Part shown: one piece after another, positions 36,642 to 44,734 of the stretch
Layout: the number at the start of each line of letters is the position of its first letter
Position numbering within the stretch: the stretch's first letter is position 1
Assembly: GCF_004382825.2 (NCBI RefSeq)
Contig: NZ_SDQO02000002.1
Location: 248,001-312,000 of the forward strand
Source: Corynebacterium silvaticum
GTDB lineage: Bacteria > Actinomycetota > Actinomycetes > Mycobacteriales > Mycobacteriaceae
Direction: 5' to 3'
Length of the DNA stretch: 64,000 nucleotides
Notes under the pieces: model-generated
Seen by the model: the letters and a program-made list of their open reading frames with translations, nothing else
What the model was told of the DNA's origin: nothing
The model's database searches: none
Program-made: the position numbers and the translations under genes

Positions 36642-37481
36642 ATGCCTGAGCTAATTATTCGCCGCGTGCTAAGCAATAATGCTGTGCTCGCTGCGGAAAG
36701 CTGCTCGGAGGCGGGGGAGCGGATTCTGGTGGGGAAAGGCATAGGGTTTTCCAAAAAACCGGGGGACTACGTCGAGCACGGCGGCGGAAGCCGTGAGTAT
36801 GTGGAGATTAGTGAGCAGCATCGTGCGCTTCTTGAGGGGCTGAGCAGCATTGATGAGGCTACCTTCCAAGTTATTTCAGCGAGCATTGATATTGCCGCCG
36901 ATGTTTTAGGCATGCTTCATCCGAGCGTCTATGTGATCCTCGCGGAGCATCTGTCTTTTGCTGTGCAGCGAGTCGGGCGGGGTGAAACTATCCGTAACTC
37001 CCTCGTCGCGGAGATCAAAGCGGTGGTTCCGGAGGAGTTTTCAGCCGCTGAACTGGTGGTCAACTATCTGAACACACACCTTGATTCGATTGTGCTGCCT
37101 ATCGACGAAGCCGCGTTCATCGCCCTCCACCTCCATGCGGTCCGCACCGGTGGCACTGTGAAACAACCGCTCGCGGTGGCAAACAGGATCGGGAGGGTGA
37201 CCGCAAAAGCGCGCCAGCTACTCGACGCCCCCACGGAAGCCGGGAATGACGCGCTATCTATGGAGCTGGCCTTGGCTTATCGACGCCTTCAGCGTAAGCA
37301 GTTGCGCGATAACGTGCTGCTGGCGAGCGTCGAAAAGCTCTTACCGTGTGAGTATTCGGTCGCGGCGGCTTTGCTTGCTGACTTATCTGGTGAGTCGCAG
37401 CTCCCACCGTCCGTGCGCGGGGAGGCTGCGTTCCTCGCGGTGTTTTTGCACGGTTGGACGCAAGAAAACGTACACAACTAA
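36642..37481 (+). CDS. BglG/LicT-family transcriptional antiterminator
   Basis: 279 residues: an RNA-binding CAT domain at 1-60 ('IIRRVLSNNAVLA', 'GKGIGFSKKPGD'), then PRD1 (about 70-170, His in 'LAEHLSFAVQR') and PRD2 (about 170-275, His in 'VFLHGWTQEN'). Phosphorylation of PRD histidines by HPr and the sugar-specific EII sets activity. It is followed by EIICB 28 bp downstream and then EIIA, so it probably switches this operon on when the sugar is present. Confidence 0.9.
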   Translation: MPELIIRRVLSNNAVLAAESCSEAGERILVGKGIGFSKKPGDYVEHGGGSREYVEISEQHRALLEGLSSIDEATFQVISASIDIAADVLGMLHPSVYVILAEHLSFAVQRVGRGETIRNSLVAEIKAVVPEEFSAAELVVNYLNTHLDSIVLPIDEAAFIALHLHAVRTGGTVKQPLAVANRIGRVTAKARQLLDAPTEAGNDALSMELALAYRRLQRKQLRDNVLLASVEKLLPCEYSVAAALLADLSGESQLPPSVRGEAAFLAVFLHGWTQENVHN

Positions 37482-37509
37482 ATATCTCTCAATCTAAGAG
37501 AAGGGATAG

Positions 37510-39096
37510 ATGATGAGTTCTGTTATGAATGCCCTGCAGCGCCTGGGAAAGGCCCTGATGGGCGCAGTTGCGGTGCTGCCGGTCGCGGCCATTTTGATGG
37601 GTATTGGTTATTGGATTGATCCTGTCGGCTGGGGAGCGGACAACACAGTTGCGGCAATCTTTATCCAGTCGGGCTTAGCGATTCTGGATAATCTCGGTTG
37701 GATTTTTGCCATCGCTCTTGCCTGCGGTCTAGCAAAAGACTCCAATGGTGCTGCGGCTCTGTCAGGTTTTGTGGGTTTTGCCACGATTACCCAGTTAATA
37801 GGGCCAAAAGCGGTATCCAGCTACAAAGGAATCGGCGATCCAACCAAACTAGAAGGCGACGCTGCCCTGGAATGGGCATCACAGGGGTGGAGTGCCATCG
37901 GTGGCAAGAACGTGCTCTTTGGCATTCTGGTCGGTGTGCTCGCAGCGTGGGTGTATAACAAGTTCCACGCGACAAAGTTGCCGGACTTCTTGGCTTTCTT
38001 CTCCGGGCGGCGGCTTGTTCCGATTCTGACCTCGTTCTTCTCAATAATCCTCTCCGGGATTATGTACTTTGTCTGGCCGATCATTTACAACGTGCTGTTT
38101 AACTTCGGTGAGTGGATTCAGGGCATGGGGCCTGCCGGTGCGGGCATCTATGGCTTTATTAACCGACTCCTGATCCCTACTGGCCTACATCACGCAGTCA
38201 ACTCGATCTTCTGGTTCGACGTGATCGGTATTAATGACATCGGTAAATTCCTTGGCGGCGGCAAGACTATTGAGGCTGCCCAAGCAGCTACGGATGCCGC
38301 ATCTTGCCCCGGCAACTGGATCGATGGGTCGTGCCAGGTTGTGGGTGTTATCGGCCAGTATCAGGCGGGATTCTTCCCAGTGATGATGTTCGGCCTGCCC
38401 GGTGCCGCACTGGCCATATATCTACGCGCGGAAGCTAGGCGTAAGAAGGTCGTTGGCTCCTTGATGCTTGCTGGTGCATTGGCTGCCTTCTTCACTGGTG
38501 TGACGGAGCCATTGGAGTTTTCCTTCATGTTCCTAGCTCCAGTTTTGTATGTTGTCCATGCGCTTCTTACTGGCCTGTCGCTCTTTATCGCTTCCGTCTT
38601 CCACTGGACGGCAGGGTTCGGATTCTCTGCGGGCTTTATTGACATGTTCCTTTCCTCGCAGAACCCGTTGGCGCACCAGTGGTGGATGTTGCTGGTCCTG
38701 GGAGCGGTCTACTTTGCGCTGTATTTTGGTATCTTCTACACCCTCATCGGCGTCCTACACCTCAAGACCCCAGGACGGGAAGATGAAGAGGAAGCGGAGT
38801 CGGAAAGCACGGCTGATGCCTCCGCTTCTGGGATGTCGGCACAGATTATTGAGGGTCTAGGCGGGCCGAGCAACATCGACGTTGTGGATTATTGCGCTAC
38901 CCGTTTGCGCGTGACCGTCCGAGATTCCGCTCGCGTTGATGAACCCGCGATCAAACGAGCAGGCGTGATCGGCGTGATGCGCCCTGGCGCTAAAAACGTG
39001 CAGGTAGTGATCGGCCCGCAGGTGCAATTTGTCTACGATGAAGTCGCCGCGCAGCTGGCCGGAAAAGTGTCGCTGAAAGGTGAACAGGGCGAATAA
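37510..39096 (+). CDS. PTS EIICB, N-acetylglucosamine/glucose family
   Basis: 528-residue membrane permease. The EIIC part has about ten helices with 'IPTGLHHAVNSIFWF', a form typical of GlcNAc-type (NagE) transporters, and 'GVTEPLEFSFMF'. The EIIB domain starts at about residue 440; its phospho-acceptor is Cys462 in 'DYCATRLRV'. A Glu/Ser-rich linker joins them. EIIA is a separate gene overlapping the stop. Substrate most likely GlcNAc or glucose; not proven. Confidence 0.9.
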   Translation: MMSSVMNALQRLGKALMGAVAVLPVAAILMGIGYWIDPVGWGADNTVAAIFIQSGLAILDNLGWIFAIALACGLAKDSNGAAALSGFVGFATITQLIGPKAVSSYKGIGDPTKLEGDAALEWASQGWSAIGGKNVLFGILVGVLAAWVYNKFHATKLPDFLAFFSGRRLVPILTSFFSIILSGIMYFVWPIIYNVLFNFGEWIQGMGPAGAGIYGFINRLLIPTGLHHAVNSIFWFDVIGINDIGKFLGGGKTIEAAQAATDAASCPGNWIDGSCQVVGVIGQYQAGFFPVMMFGLPGAALAIYLRAEARRKKVVGSLMLAGALAAFFTGVTEPLEFSFMFLAPVLYVVHALLTGLSLFIASVFHWTAGFGFSAGFIDMFLSSQNPLAHQWWMLLVLGAVYFALYFGIFYTLIGVLHLKTPGREDEEEAESESTADASASGMSAQIIEGLGGPSNIDVVDYCATRLRVTVRDSARVDEPAIKRAGVIGVMRPGAKNVQVVIGPQVQFVYDEVAAQLAGKVSLKGEQGE

Positions 39097-39569
39097 TGTT
39101 TGGGTTTGCCAAGAAGAAAGTCGTTGTTATTCCGCCTATCGACGCCCCCTTGTTGCCACTCAGCTCCGTCAGCGACGAAGTATTCTCCTCGGGCATGATG
39201 GGAGAAGGTTTCGCTGTGCAGCCTGTACAAGGAACGGGAGATGCAGGTGTCGGAGATATTGTGGTGCCGGTATCGGGAACGCTGGTCACGGTGTTCAAAA
39301 CAGGGCATGCTTTTGCTATAAAGACTCCTGAAGGCCTTGAAGTCCTTGTTCATATCGGTCTTGACACCGTTGGGATGACAGGCCGCGGTTTTGTCTCCCA
39401 CAAGTCATCCGGCCAGGACGTGGTTCAAGGGGAAACGGTGATCACCGTAGATTTTGATGCAGTACGAGCAGCTGGGTGTGATCCCGTCACTCTTGTGGTT
39501 TTTACCAATAAGAAATGCGTGGATCATGTGGAATCGGACGCGGGAAAAGTGACGGTGTTTCTGAACTAA
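39096..39569 (+). CDS. PTS EIIA, glucose type
   Basis: 157 residues with the Crr-like fold: 'GDIVVPVSGTLVTVFKTGHAF' has the supporting His71, and the phosphorylated His86 is in 'VLVHIGLDTV'. Its ATG overlaps the EIICB stop (TAATG). It passes phosphate from HPr to Cys462 of the EIIB domain. A strong terminator follows. Confidence 0.92.
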   Translation: MFGFAKKKVVVIPPIDAPLLPLSSVSDEVFSSGMMGEGFAVQPVQGTGDAGVGDIVVPVSGTLVTVFKTGHAFAIKTPEGLEVLVHIGLDTVGMTGRGFVSHKSSGQDVVQGETVITVDFDAVRAAGCDPVTLVVFTNKKCVDHVESDAGKVTVFLN

Positions 39570-39589
39570 CCCCACCTGCTAAAAGAATT

Positions 39590-39634
39590 TTAATCCCCCG
39601 CACAACCGCATTGCGGCTCATTGCGGGGGATTAA
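39590..39634 (+). terminator. Terminator of the PTS operon
   Basis: TTAATCCCCCGC (39590-39601) pairs exactly with GCGGGGGATTAA (39623-39634), and an inner hairpin CCGCA/TGCGG sits in the loop. A/T-flanked, so it may work in both directions. Confidence 0.8.
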
Positions 39635-39727
39635 TTCTATCTAGTGGATTTTTTTGTGCAACTTTTCTTGCCCTATGCGCGTAGAGTCGTCCTAACACTT
39701 TTACGAGGCCGCTTTTTAGGAGGCACA

Positions 39728-40531
39728 ATGTCCCCCATTCTGCACGGTGATCCTACGTGGATCGACCTTTCCACCCATGACCTTGAAGGATCACGAACCT
39801 TCTACAAGGAACTTTTCGGCTGGGAATTCAACAGCCAGGGTGGAGAATATGGTGGCTACAACATCATCCTGTCGGAAGGCGAACCAGTCGGCGGTGCCAT
39901 GGACTCCCACATGGGTCCTGAAGGTCGTTCCGAGACCCCGATGGCTCCCACCGCATGGACCATATACCTCAAGGTTGATGACATGGACGTCGCCTTGGCT
40001 GCTGCGCTGGAAACCGGTGGACAGATCATCCTCCCGTCTATGCAGGTAGGGACCCTAGGATTCATGGCCATTGTGTCCGACCCCGCGGGCGGCGTGGTGG
40101 GGCTGTGGCAGGCCTTGGACTTCCCGGGCATCACCCGTGAAGCAGTCAACGGACAACCTGCTTGGTTTGAAGTAATGACCAAGGACTTCGATGCAGCAGC
40201 ACCGTTCTATGAAAAGGTCACTGGCTGGAAGCTGAGCTATATCGGCGAAGACGGACAACCTACCGATGGCCCAGGCGACGGAATCCGCTACGCCGCCAAC
40301 GCGCCGGGCGAGGCCGCCACGGCTGGCATGTGCGAGGCAAATTCCTTCCTTCCGGAGGAAGTTCCCAGCCACTGGCGTACGTACTTTACGGTCGCTGACG
40401 TTGACGCTACCGTGAACAAGCTCCAGGAGCTGGGCGGCCAGCTTCTCGACGGCCCCGTCGACACCCCTTTCGGCAGGATCGCTACAGTTGCAGACCCGCA
40501 GGGCGCAACCTTCCAGCTATCTAACCGTTAA
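39728..40531 (+). CDS. Two-domain VOC (glyoxalase-fold) protein
   Basis: 267 residues from the ATG at 39728, four bases after AGGAGG. Two tandem VOC modules, each starting with a pattern like 'WIDLSTHDLEGSRTFYKELF' and 'WFEVMTKDFDAAAPFYEKVT' and ending in 'SDPAGGVVGLWQ' or 'ADPQGATFQLSN'. Similar to the CFP30B-like proteins of Actinobacteria, whose activity is not settled. Single gene with its own ribosome site. Confidence 0.85.
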   Translation: MSPILHGDPTWIDLSTHDLEGSRTFYKELFGWEFNSQGGEYGGYNIILSEGEPVGGAMDSHMGPEGRSETPMAPTAWTIYLKVDDMDVALAAALETGGQIILPSMQVGTLGFMAIVSDPAGGVVGLWQALDFPGITREAVNGQPAWFEVMTKDFDAAAPFYEKVTGWKLSYIGEDGQPTDGPGDGIRYAANAPGEAATAGMCEANSFLPEEVPSHWRTYFTVADVDATVNKLQELGGQLLDGPVDTPFGRIATVADPQGATFQLSNR

Positions 40532-40640
40532 TCGGAATTAGGCGACTAATACTCGCTTTAAGCAGGTGTTTTGTTCGATGTATGCCAGTGGAGTATAGTT
40601 TAAGTCCGTTGCACGGCATCGCGTCGAGCAATCCACCTAA

Positions 40641-40713
40641 GCGCCCGTAGCTCAACGGATAGAGCATCTGACTACGGATCAGAAGGTTGGGGGTTCGAAT
40701 CCCTCCGGGCGCA
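40641..40713 (+). tRNA. tRNA-Arg (anticodon ACG), copy 2; prophage left attachment site
   Basis: Identical over 73 nt to the gene at 34130. Phage genes with an integrase begin directly downstream, so the 3' part of this tRNA is probably the attL core. The tRNA remains intact. Confidence 0.95.
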
Positions 40714-40723
40714 CAAATAAAAC

Positions 40724-40755
40724 CCCAGCTCATGGCATGTTTGAGCTGGGATTTC
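40724..40755 (+). terminator. tRNA-Arg terminator, copy 2
   Basis: CCCAGCTCA (40724-40732) pairs with TGAGCTGGG (40742-40750), then ATTTCTTC. Confidence 0.75.
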
Positions 40756-40813
40756 TTCATGCTGTGTGGATTGTTTGGTTGTTGGTTATTGTTGCAGGTT
40801 GTTGCCGTTCGTA

Positions 40814-40874
40814 CCGAACGCATACCGAACATAGGCCGAACATAGGCCGAACAGAAACCGAACAGATAGCGAAC
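40814..40874 (+). repeat. Six 11-bp direct repeats near attL
   Basis: CCGAAC (GCGAAC in the last unit) starts at 40814, 40825, 40836, 40847, 40858 and 40869, exactly 11 bp apart, about one helical turn. The first unit also forms an inverted repeat CGTTCG-TAC-CGAACG (40806-40820). Candidate integrase arm sites, or operator of the toxin-antitoxin pair starting at 40950. Confidence 0.75.
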
Positions 40875-40949
40875 AGGAGAACTTAATCAAATTAGTGCGG
40901 AGTGCATCTTGATCCCATATACACTGTAGGGAAAGGAGGTGAGTTCGCC

Positions 40950-41324
40950 ATGGGTTACGATATCTCACTTACGGCAACGCTAACCGGTGCAACGGTTGCC
41001 CAACTTCAACGTTGGCGTAGGACGGGTCTGCTTGTTCCTGAGGCCTCAGCTTCTAGGCCGGTTGAATATTCTTTCCGTGATTTGGTCGCTTTGCGTACGA
41101 TCGCCAAGTTACGGGCTCAGACATCGCTTCAGCAGATTCGCAAGGCATTTTCATCGTTGAGCGATTTTGACATGGTGGATCACCCTTCTAAGTATCAATT
41201 CGCCACCGATGGCAAGACTGTCAAGGTATGGACCGATGACGGATTCATGAATATGAGTCTGCAAGGGATGCTGTGGAATTTCACACGATGGTTCTGGAGA
41301 ATGTCGCATGAGGTTCTTCCTTGA
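40950..41324 (+). CDS. MerR-like/DUF433-type antitoxin
   Basis: 124 residues from the ATG at 40950, seven bases after GGAGGTGA. The N-terminal winged HTH ('TATLTGATVAQLQRWRRTGL') is MerR-like. The C-terminal region is acidic and likely to bind the toxin. It overlaps the toxin gene by 17 bases, typical of antitoxin-first pairs. Family name by pattern; the pairing supports it. Confidence 0.65.
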   Translation: MGYDISLTATLTGATVAQLQRWRRTGLLVPEASASRPVEYSFRDLVALRTIAKLRAQTSLQQIRKAFSSLSDFDMVDHPSKYQFATDGKTVKVWTDDGFMNMSLQGMLWNFTRWFWRMSHEVLP

Positions 41325-41732
41325 TGAGTGCATGAATGTCAAAGTTGACGAACCACTAAGACAATGGCTTAAAAGGGACGAGTTTCTGCGATCGGGACCG
41401 AGTATCCCGTACGGGCTCTATGACATCTCTCTTATTCAGCGCCTAGAAGAACTGGACGTTGATGCGGTGATTACTAGCGATATCAAACAAATGCGATCCC
41501 CGATCGTACGTTGGAACGCGCTCAATGCCGTAGCAGTGGCATTCATTGGATCGGAGTGCCGCAGAGTTACGTTAAAGGGCGTGCTCGCCCTTTTGTCCAG
41601 GCCGCAAATCTACTTTCCGTAATTCATCATGTTCGAGCCCAATTGGAAGCAGCACAGATACCGCTTGCAATCGAGCTAAAGAGGGGCGTTAAGGACAGTG
41701 GCGAGCCAATAGCAGAAAAGTTCCCAATCTGA
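41308..41732 (+). pseudogene. PIN-like toxin, frameshifted near its end
   Basis: Begins with 'MRFFLDECMN', the acidic start of PIN-like (DUF5615-type) nucleases, and has a central 'LDVDAVITSDIKQM' with further acidic residues. In-frame translation stops at 41622 after about 104 residues. A shift at the GGG of 41577-41579 continues with 'FVQAANLLSVIHHVRAQLEA' to 41732, which looks like the true C-terminus (about 141 residues). One base is missing relative to that reading. Confidence 0.6.
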
Positions 41733-41762
41733 ATTCGGCGTATTTGTAACATACGAGCTGGG

Positions 41763-42988
41763 CTACCCAATCACCCTAAAACCAGCGCGTCGACGTTCTG
41801 CCTCTGATGCTTCACGCATCGAGGACAGTTCTTCGGCGCGTTTCCTTTCACTTTCCATGTGCGCTTCCATCGCGCCGGGGATGGCGTCGAGTCCTTCTTC
41901 CCAGAGGTGTGCGTAGACATCAAGAGTCATAGCGGCACTGGAATGGCCGAGCATGAGCTGAACAGTTTTCACATCGGCACCGGCTGCGATAGCGATAGAT
42001 GCGGCAGTGTGGCGCAACTCGTAGGTGTCGAGGTCACAAATCCCAGTCCAGATGCACAGGTTTTTCCACACGACCCGCCATCGGGCGGTAGTCCAGACTT
42101 TTCCGCGTTCGTCAGGGATCAGCCAATCATCCGGGTCTTTGCCTTGGGCATTGCGGTCTAGGCGTAAGAGGATGTCGCCACCGATGGGAACATCACGGTG
42201 GTTTCGTGTTTTTGTTGAGTCTTCGTGTCCTAAGTCGTTGACGTCACGGCGGATCATGAGACGCCCGCCTACTGGGTCTAGGTCTTTGACTTTGAGTCCT
42301 TTTGCTTCTCCTGGGCGCAGCCCTGTCATGACGAGGACTCGGAGAAGAAGTCGTGCTTGTTCGGTTGGTGCTTGTCTGATCAGTTCGTCGACTTCTGTGA
42401 TTTTGAGGTAGCGGCGTTCTGATTTCTTTTGTTTTGGCAGTTCACCGGTTTTGGTGGGGTTTTGGTGGATGACTCCGAGTTCCACTGCGAGGTCGAGAAT
42501 TCCGTGAATGATGAGGCCTACTTTGCGCATGGCTGATTCGCTGAGTGGTCGCGGTGGTTGGCTGGCTGGGACGCCTTTCATTGTCGAGAGCGTGGGTATC
42601 CAGGCGTTGATGACCGAGCGTTGAATGTGTGCACAGGGGGTTTGTCCCCATTGTGGTCGGATGTGGACATTCCAGTAGCTGAGGTAGTCGCGTTTGGTTT
42701 TGTCGGAGACGTTTCCTTTAGCGGCGAGCCAAGGATCCCATAGGTCGGAGAGTGTGACGTCTGCTTTGTCTTTGGTGATCCAGGTGCCGTCTGCTTTCCG
42801 ACTTCGGCGCGTGCTGCCCAGAGTTCTGCCTCGTCGCGGGTGGCAAAGCTCTTCGTTGCTTCGCGCCCGTTCTCAATCCAGACAGCCTGCCAGCGCTTGC
42901 CGACGCCCCATCGTTCTGAGTGGATGCGTTTAGTCCGGGATTCAGTGTTGGGGTTTCTTTTTGTCCAGAGGTCGCGGACGGTGGCCAT
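41763..42988 (-). pseudogene. int: Prophage tyrosine integrase, frameshifted
   Basis: The N-terminal part from the ATG at 42988 ('MATVRDLWTK', arm-binding region with 'KRWQAVWIENGREATKSF') shifts frame at an AAA run (42795-42797). The other frame gives 'ADGTWITKDKADVTLSDLWD' and the core-binding and catalytic domains, with catalytic motifs 'TGLRPGEAKGL' (Arg), 'YELRHTAAS' (HxxR-type box), 'LGHSSAAMTLDVY' (His and Tyr). Full length about 408 residues. One A is missing. If real, excision would need a helper. Confidence 0.85.
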
Positions 42989-43015
42989 GGGGTAGACTTC
43001 TTCCTTGTCGGGGAC

Positions 43016-43042
43016 GAACTATTTAGAGTTTCCGAATAGTTC
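43016..43042. promoter_or_regulatory. Inverted repeat upstream of the integrase
   Basis: GAACTATT (43016-43023) and AATAGTTC (43035-43042), 11 bases apart, 28 bp before the int start. Possible operator for int/xis expression. Confidence 0.4.
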
Positions 43043-43109
43043 AATCCCTGCGTCAGCTCCCTTTCACGTCCTTCCGCCAAGATGACCGTGGAAGGGAGTC
43101 TTTGTTACT

Positions 43110-43340
43110 TCATATGGTTTCTGTTGGTACTGGGGAGCCTGGACGATTGGTGTGCCAAGATTTGATTTCTTCGGCGTCCCATAGCCTGGTTTTCCCCAGG
43201 ATGGTGGCCACGTAGTTGGGGGTGCGTTCGTTGGCTGAGTAGTTACGCCATGTGGCGGGTGTTACGCCGATGTAGTCGGCGCATTCTGGGCCGGTCCATA
43301 GTTCGCGGCCAGTATCTTTGTCGATGATGCCGGGGTTCAT
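43110..43340 (-). CDS. Small HTH DNA-binding protein, excisionase-like
   Basis: 76 residues. 'TGPECADYIGVTPATWRNYS' is a MerR/AlpA-type helix-turn-helix, followed by 'RLWDAEEIKSWHTNRPG', the wing and helix usual for phage excisionase-like proteins. Directly upstream of int on the same strand, which fits a role in excision control. Not distinguishable from a small repressor by sequence. Confidence 0.6.
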   Translation of the reverse strand: MNPGIIDKDTGRELWTGPECADYIGVTPATWRNYSANERTPNYVATILGKTRLWDAEEIKSWHTNRPGSPVPTETI

Positions 43341-43342
43341 GA

Positions 43343-43612
43343 TTATGCCTTATCTGTGCGGATGTGGCGGGCGATAGCTGAGCAGGTGACGATAGCGCCG
43401 ATTATGAGAGTCCACGTCCAGCCTGTTGCAAGGTAGGCGAGTGTTGTGACGAGGATGTATATTGCGGCGTTGTTGAGTGGGGTGTTCATTGTTTTCTCCG
43501 GTTTGTTAGTGTTAGGGGGTAGCCCCCGGTTCCGGATAGTTGGGATATCTGGAACCGGTTGGGCTATTTCTTTTTTCGTTTCTCCTTCTTGATGATGATG
43601 TACCATTTCCAT
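43343..43612 (-). CDS. Small two-helix membrane protein with two possible starts
   Basis: 89 residues from the ATG at 43612, which has a strong GGAGGTGA four bases upstream. A second in-frame ATG at 43489, also with GGAGA, would give 48 residues. The C-terminal half has two membrane helices ('AAIYILVTTLAYLATG', 'WTLIIGAIVTCSAIA'). The N-terminal part is hydrophilic with a His cluster. A large hairpin lies between the starts. Possibly superinfection-related or simply small phage protein; unknown. Confidence 0.5.
   Translation of the reverse strand: MEMVHHHQEGETKKEIAQPVPDIPTIRNRGLPPNTNKPEKTMNTPLNNAAIYILVTTLAYLATGWTWTLIIGAIVTCSAIARHIRTDKA
43517..43566. promoter_or_regulatory. Large hairpin between two start codons, terminator-like on plus strand
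   Basis: TAGCCCCCGGTTCC pairs with GGAACCGGTTGGGCTA with small bulges, and on the plus strand it is followed by TTTCTTTTTTCG. It looks like a plus-strand terminator although no plus-strand gene lies upstream. Confidence 0.4.
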
Positions 43613-43706
43613 GTTGTCACCTCCTTCCTGTTCACACACCCATTATAACACTACATAGCGTTACGTTTCAAGTGGTAAAATAACGACCATTACAAACAAA
43701 GGCACC

Positions 43707-44114
43707 TCAACACGCCCTCTTCTCCTGCTGAATTCTTCCCTGCACATACATCCGCATCCACAAAGTAAGCAGATGAGGCGTAACACCCAACTCCGCAGCC
43801 ATCGCCGCAGCCGACCCCTCACACTCCCAACCAACAGCCTCCACATCACCAACATCCAAAAGCTGCCGCGCAGCCCACTCATCAGCCTGCCGCTCCGCGC
43901 CGGGAGTTGAGCACCCGTGCCCGTAGTGAGCATGTCCTAGTTCGTGGGCGATGGCACAGTGGCGGGTGACTGGGTCGAGGCCGGTTTTGATGAAGATGGT
44001 TCGTGTCGGTGGGTGAAAGCAAGCGTTGAGGGTGCATCCCAGATTGCTCGTCTCGATCACTGTGATGCCCATGTTGTGGGCGAGTGTTTCGAGGGCTGCT
44101 TCCACAGGGCTCAT
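43707..44114 (-). CDS. ImmA/IrrE-family metallopeptidase
   Basis: 135 residues. 'AIAHELGHAHYGHG' is the HExxH zinc site, and 'ERQADEWAARQLL' supplies the downstream acidic ligand. ImmA proteases cleave the repressor encoded next to them to induce prophages or ICEs. It lies 9 bp after the repressor gene on the same strand, the standard pairing. Confidence 0.9.
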   Translation of the reverse strand: MSPVEAALETLAHNMGITVIETSNLGCTLNACFHPPTRTIFIKTGLDPVTRHCAIAHELGHAHYGHGCSTPGAERQADEWAARQLLDVGDVEAVGWECEGSAAAMAAELGVTPHLLTLWMRMYVQGRIQQEKRAC

Positions 44115-44123
44115 GAAGTGCTC

Positions 44124-44615
44124 CTAGGTGTAGTTCTCTTCGAGTGGGTCGGTGGCCTTTTGTGCTGCAATTGGCTCTGTTCCGGCGTTGATGCCGTCGA
44201 GGATGGCATCGTAATCGGGCTCAGTGACATGCGGGGGTGCAGTGGGGGAGTTATTGCCGCGTTTTGCGTTGCGACGGGTGTCCAACTCGCTGATTGGTTT
44301 CTCTGCCCAGTCAGCTTGCCCGGCTTTCATTCGTCGGAGAATCTCAGCGACAAGATCTTCATCACTAGCGTCCATGATTCCGCTCGACGTTGAAAATGCC
44401 TTGAGATCGAACTCAGTCAGAACATCGAGCGCGAGCAGCGCCGGGACGACGCTTACCTGGTATGCGCGTGCGATCTTTACTGCCGTCTCAACGGTAACCG
44501 TGCCATCGCGGCGTTGACGGCTGAGTGTTGATTGGCCGATGTGCGCCAGCTTGCCGATCTCTCTATCTGAGGCATTGCCAACGGTCTTTCGAATCCAGAG
44601 TTCGATACGTTCCAT
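44124..44615 (-). CDS. Prophage repressor, HTH XRE type
   Basis: 163 residues. The N-terminal HTH ('SDREIGKLAHIGQSTLSRQR') binds DNA; the rest is a hydrophilic region that is probably the ImmA target. Divergent from the Cro-like gene at 44735, with a shared operator region. Probably the lysogeny switch. Confidence 0.8.
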   Translation of the reverse strand: MERIELWIRKTVGNASDREIGKLAHIGQSTLSRQRRDGTVTVETAVKIARAYQVSVVPALLALDVLTEFDLKAFSTSSGIMDASDEDLVAEILRRMKAGQADWAEKPISELDTRRNAKRGNNSPTAPPHVTEPDYDAILDGINAGTEPIAAQKATDPLEENYT

Positions 44616-44734
44616 GAGCTAATAGTGGCACACCCGTGTAGTAAAAACAACACATTGCGAAACATTGGCGCTTGACAGTGTGAGCTAAAAATACTTCACT
44701 GTGAGTTGTAAGAACTTCACTAGAGGGGATGAAC
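44616..44734. promoter_or_regulatory. Divergent lysogeny switch region
   Basis: A TTGACA box is at 44672-44677. Two direct-repeat series have a 21-bp period: CAGTGTGAG (44676) / CACTGTGAG (44697), and ACTTCACT at 44693 and 44714. This spacing suggests two operator sites on one face of the helix, between repressor and cro. Confidence 0.55.

Noticed and set aside
34203..40640. The region between the two tRNA-Arg genes as an integrated element
   Set aside because: It holds no integrase or phage gene, and its genes are ordinary metabolic ones; a simple duplicated tRNA with intervening genes is enough.
40521..40832. A minus-strand frame with a 'FICAPGGIRTPNLLIRSQ' stretch across the tRNA-Arg
   Set aside because: It is the antisense of tRNA-Arg, a familiar false protein in many annotations. 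The tRNA and its terminator explain the conservation.
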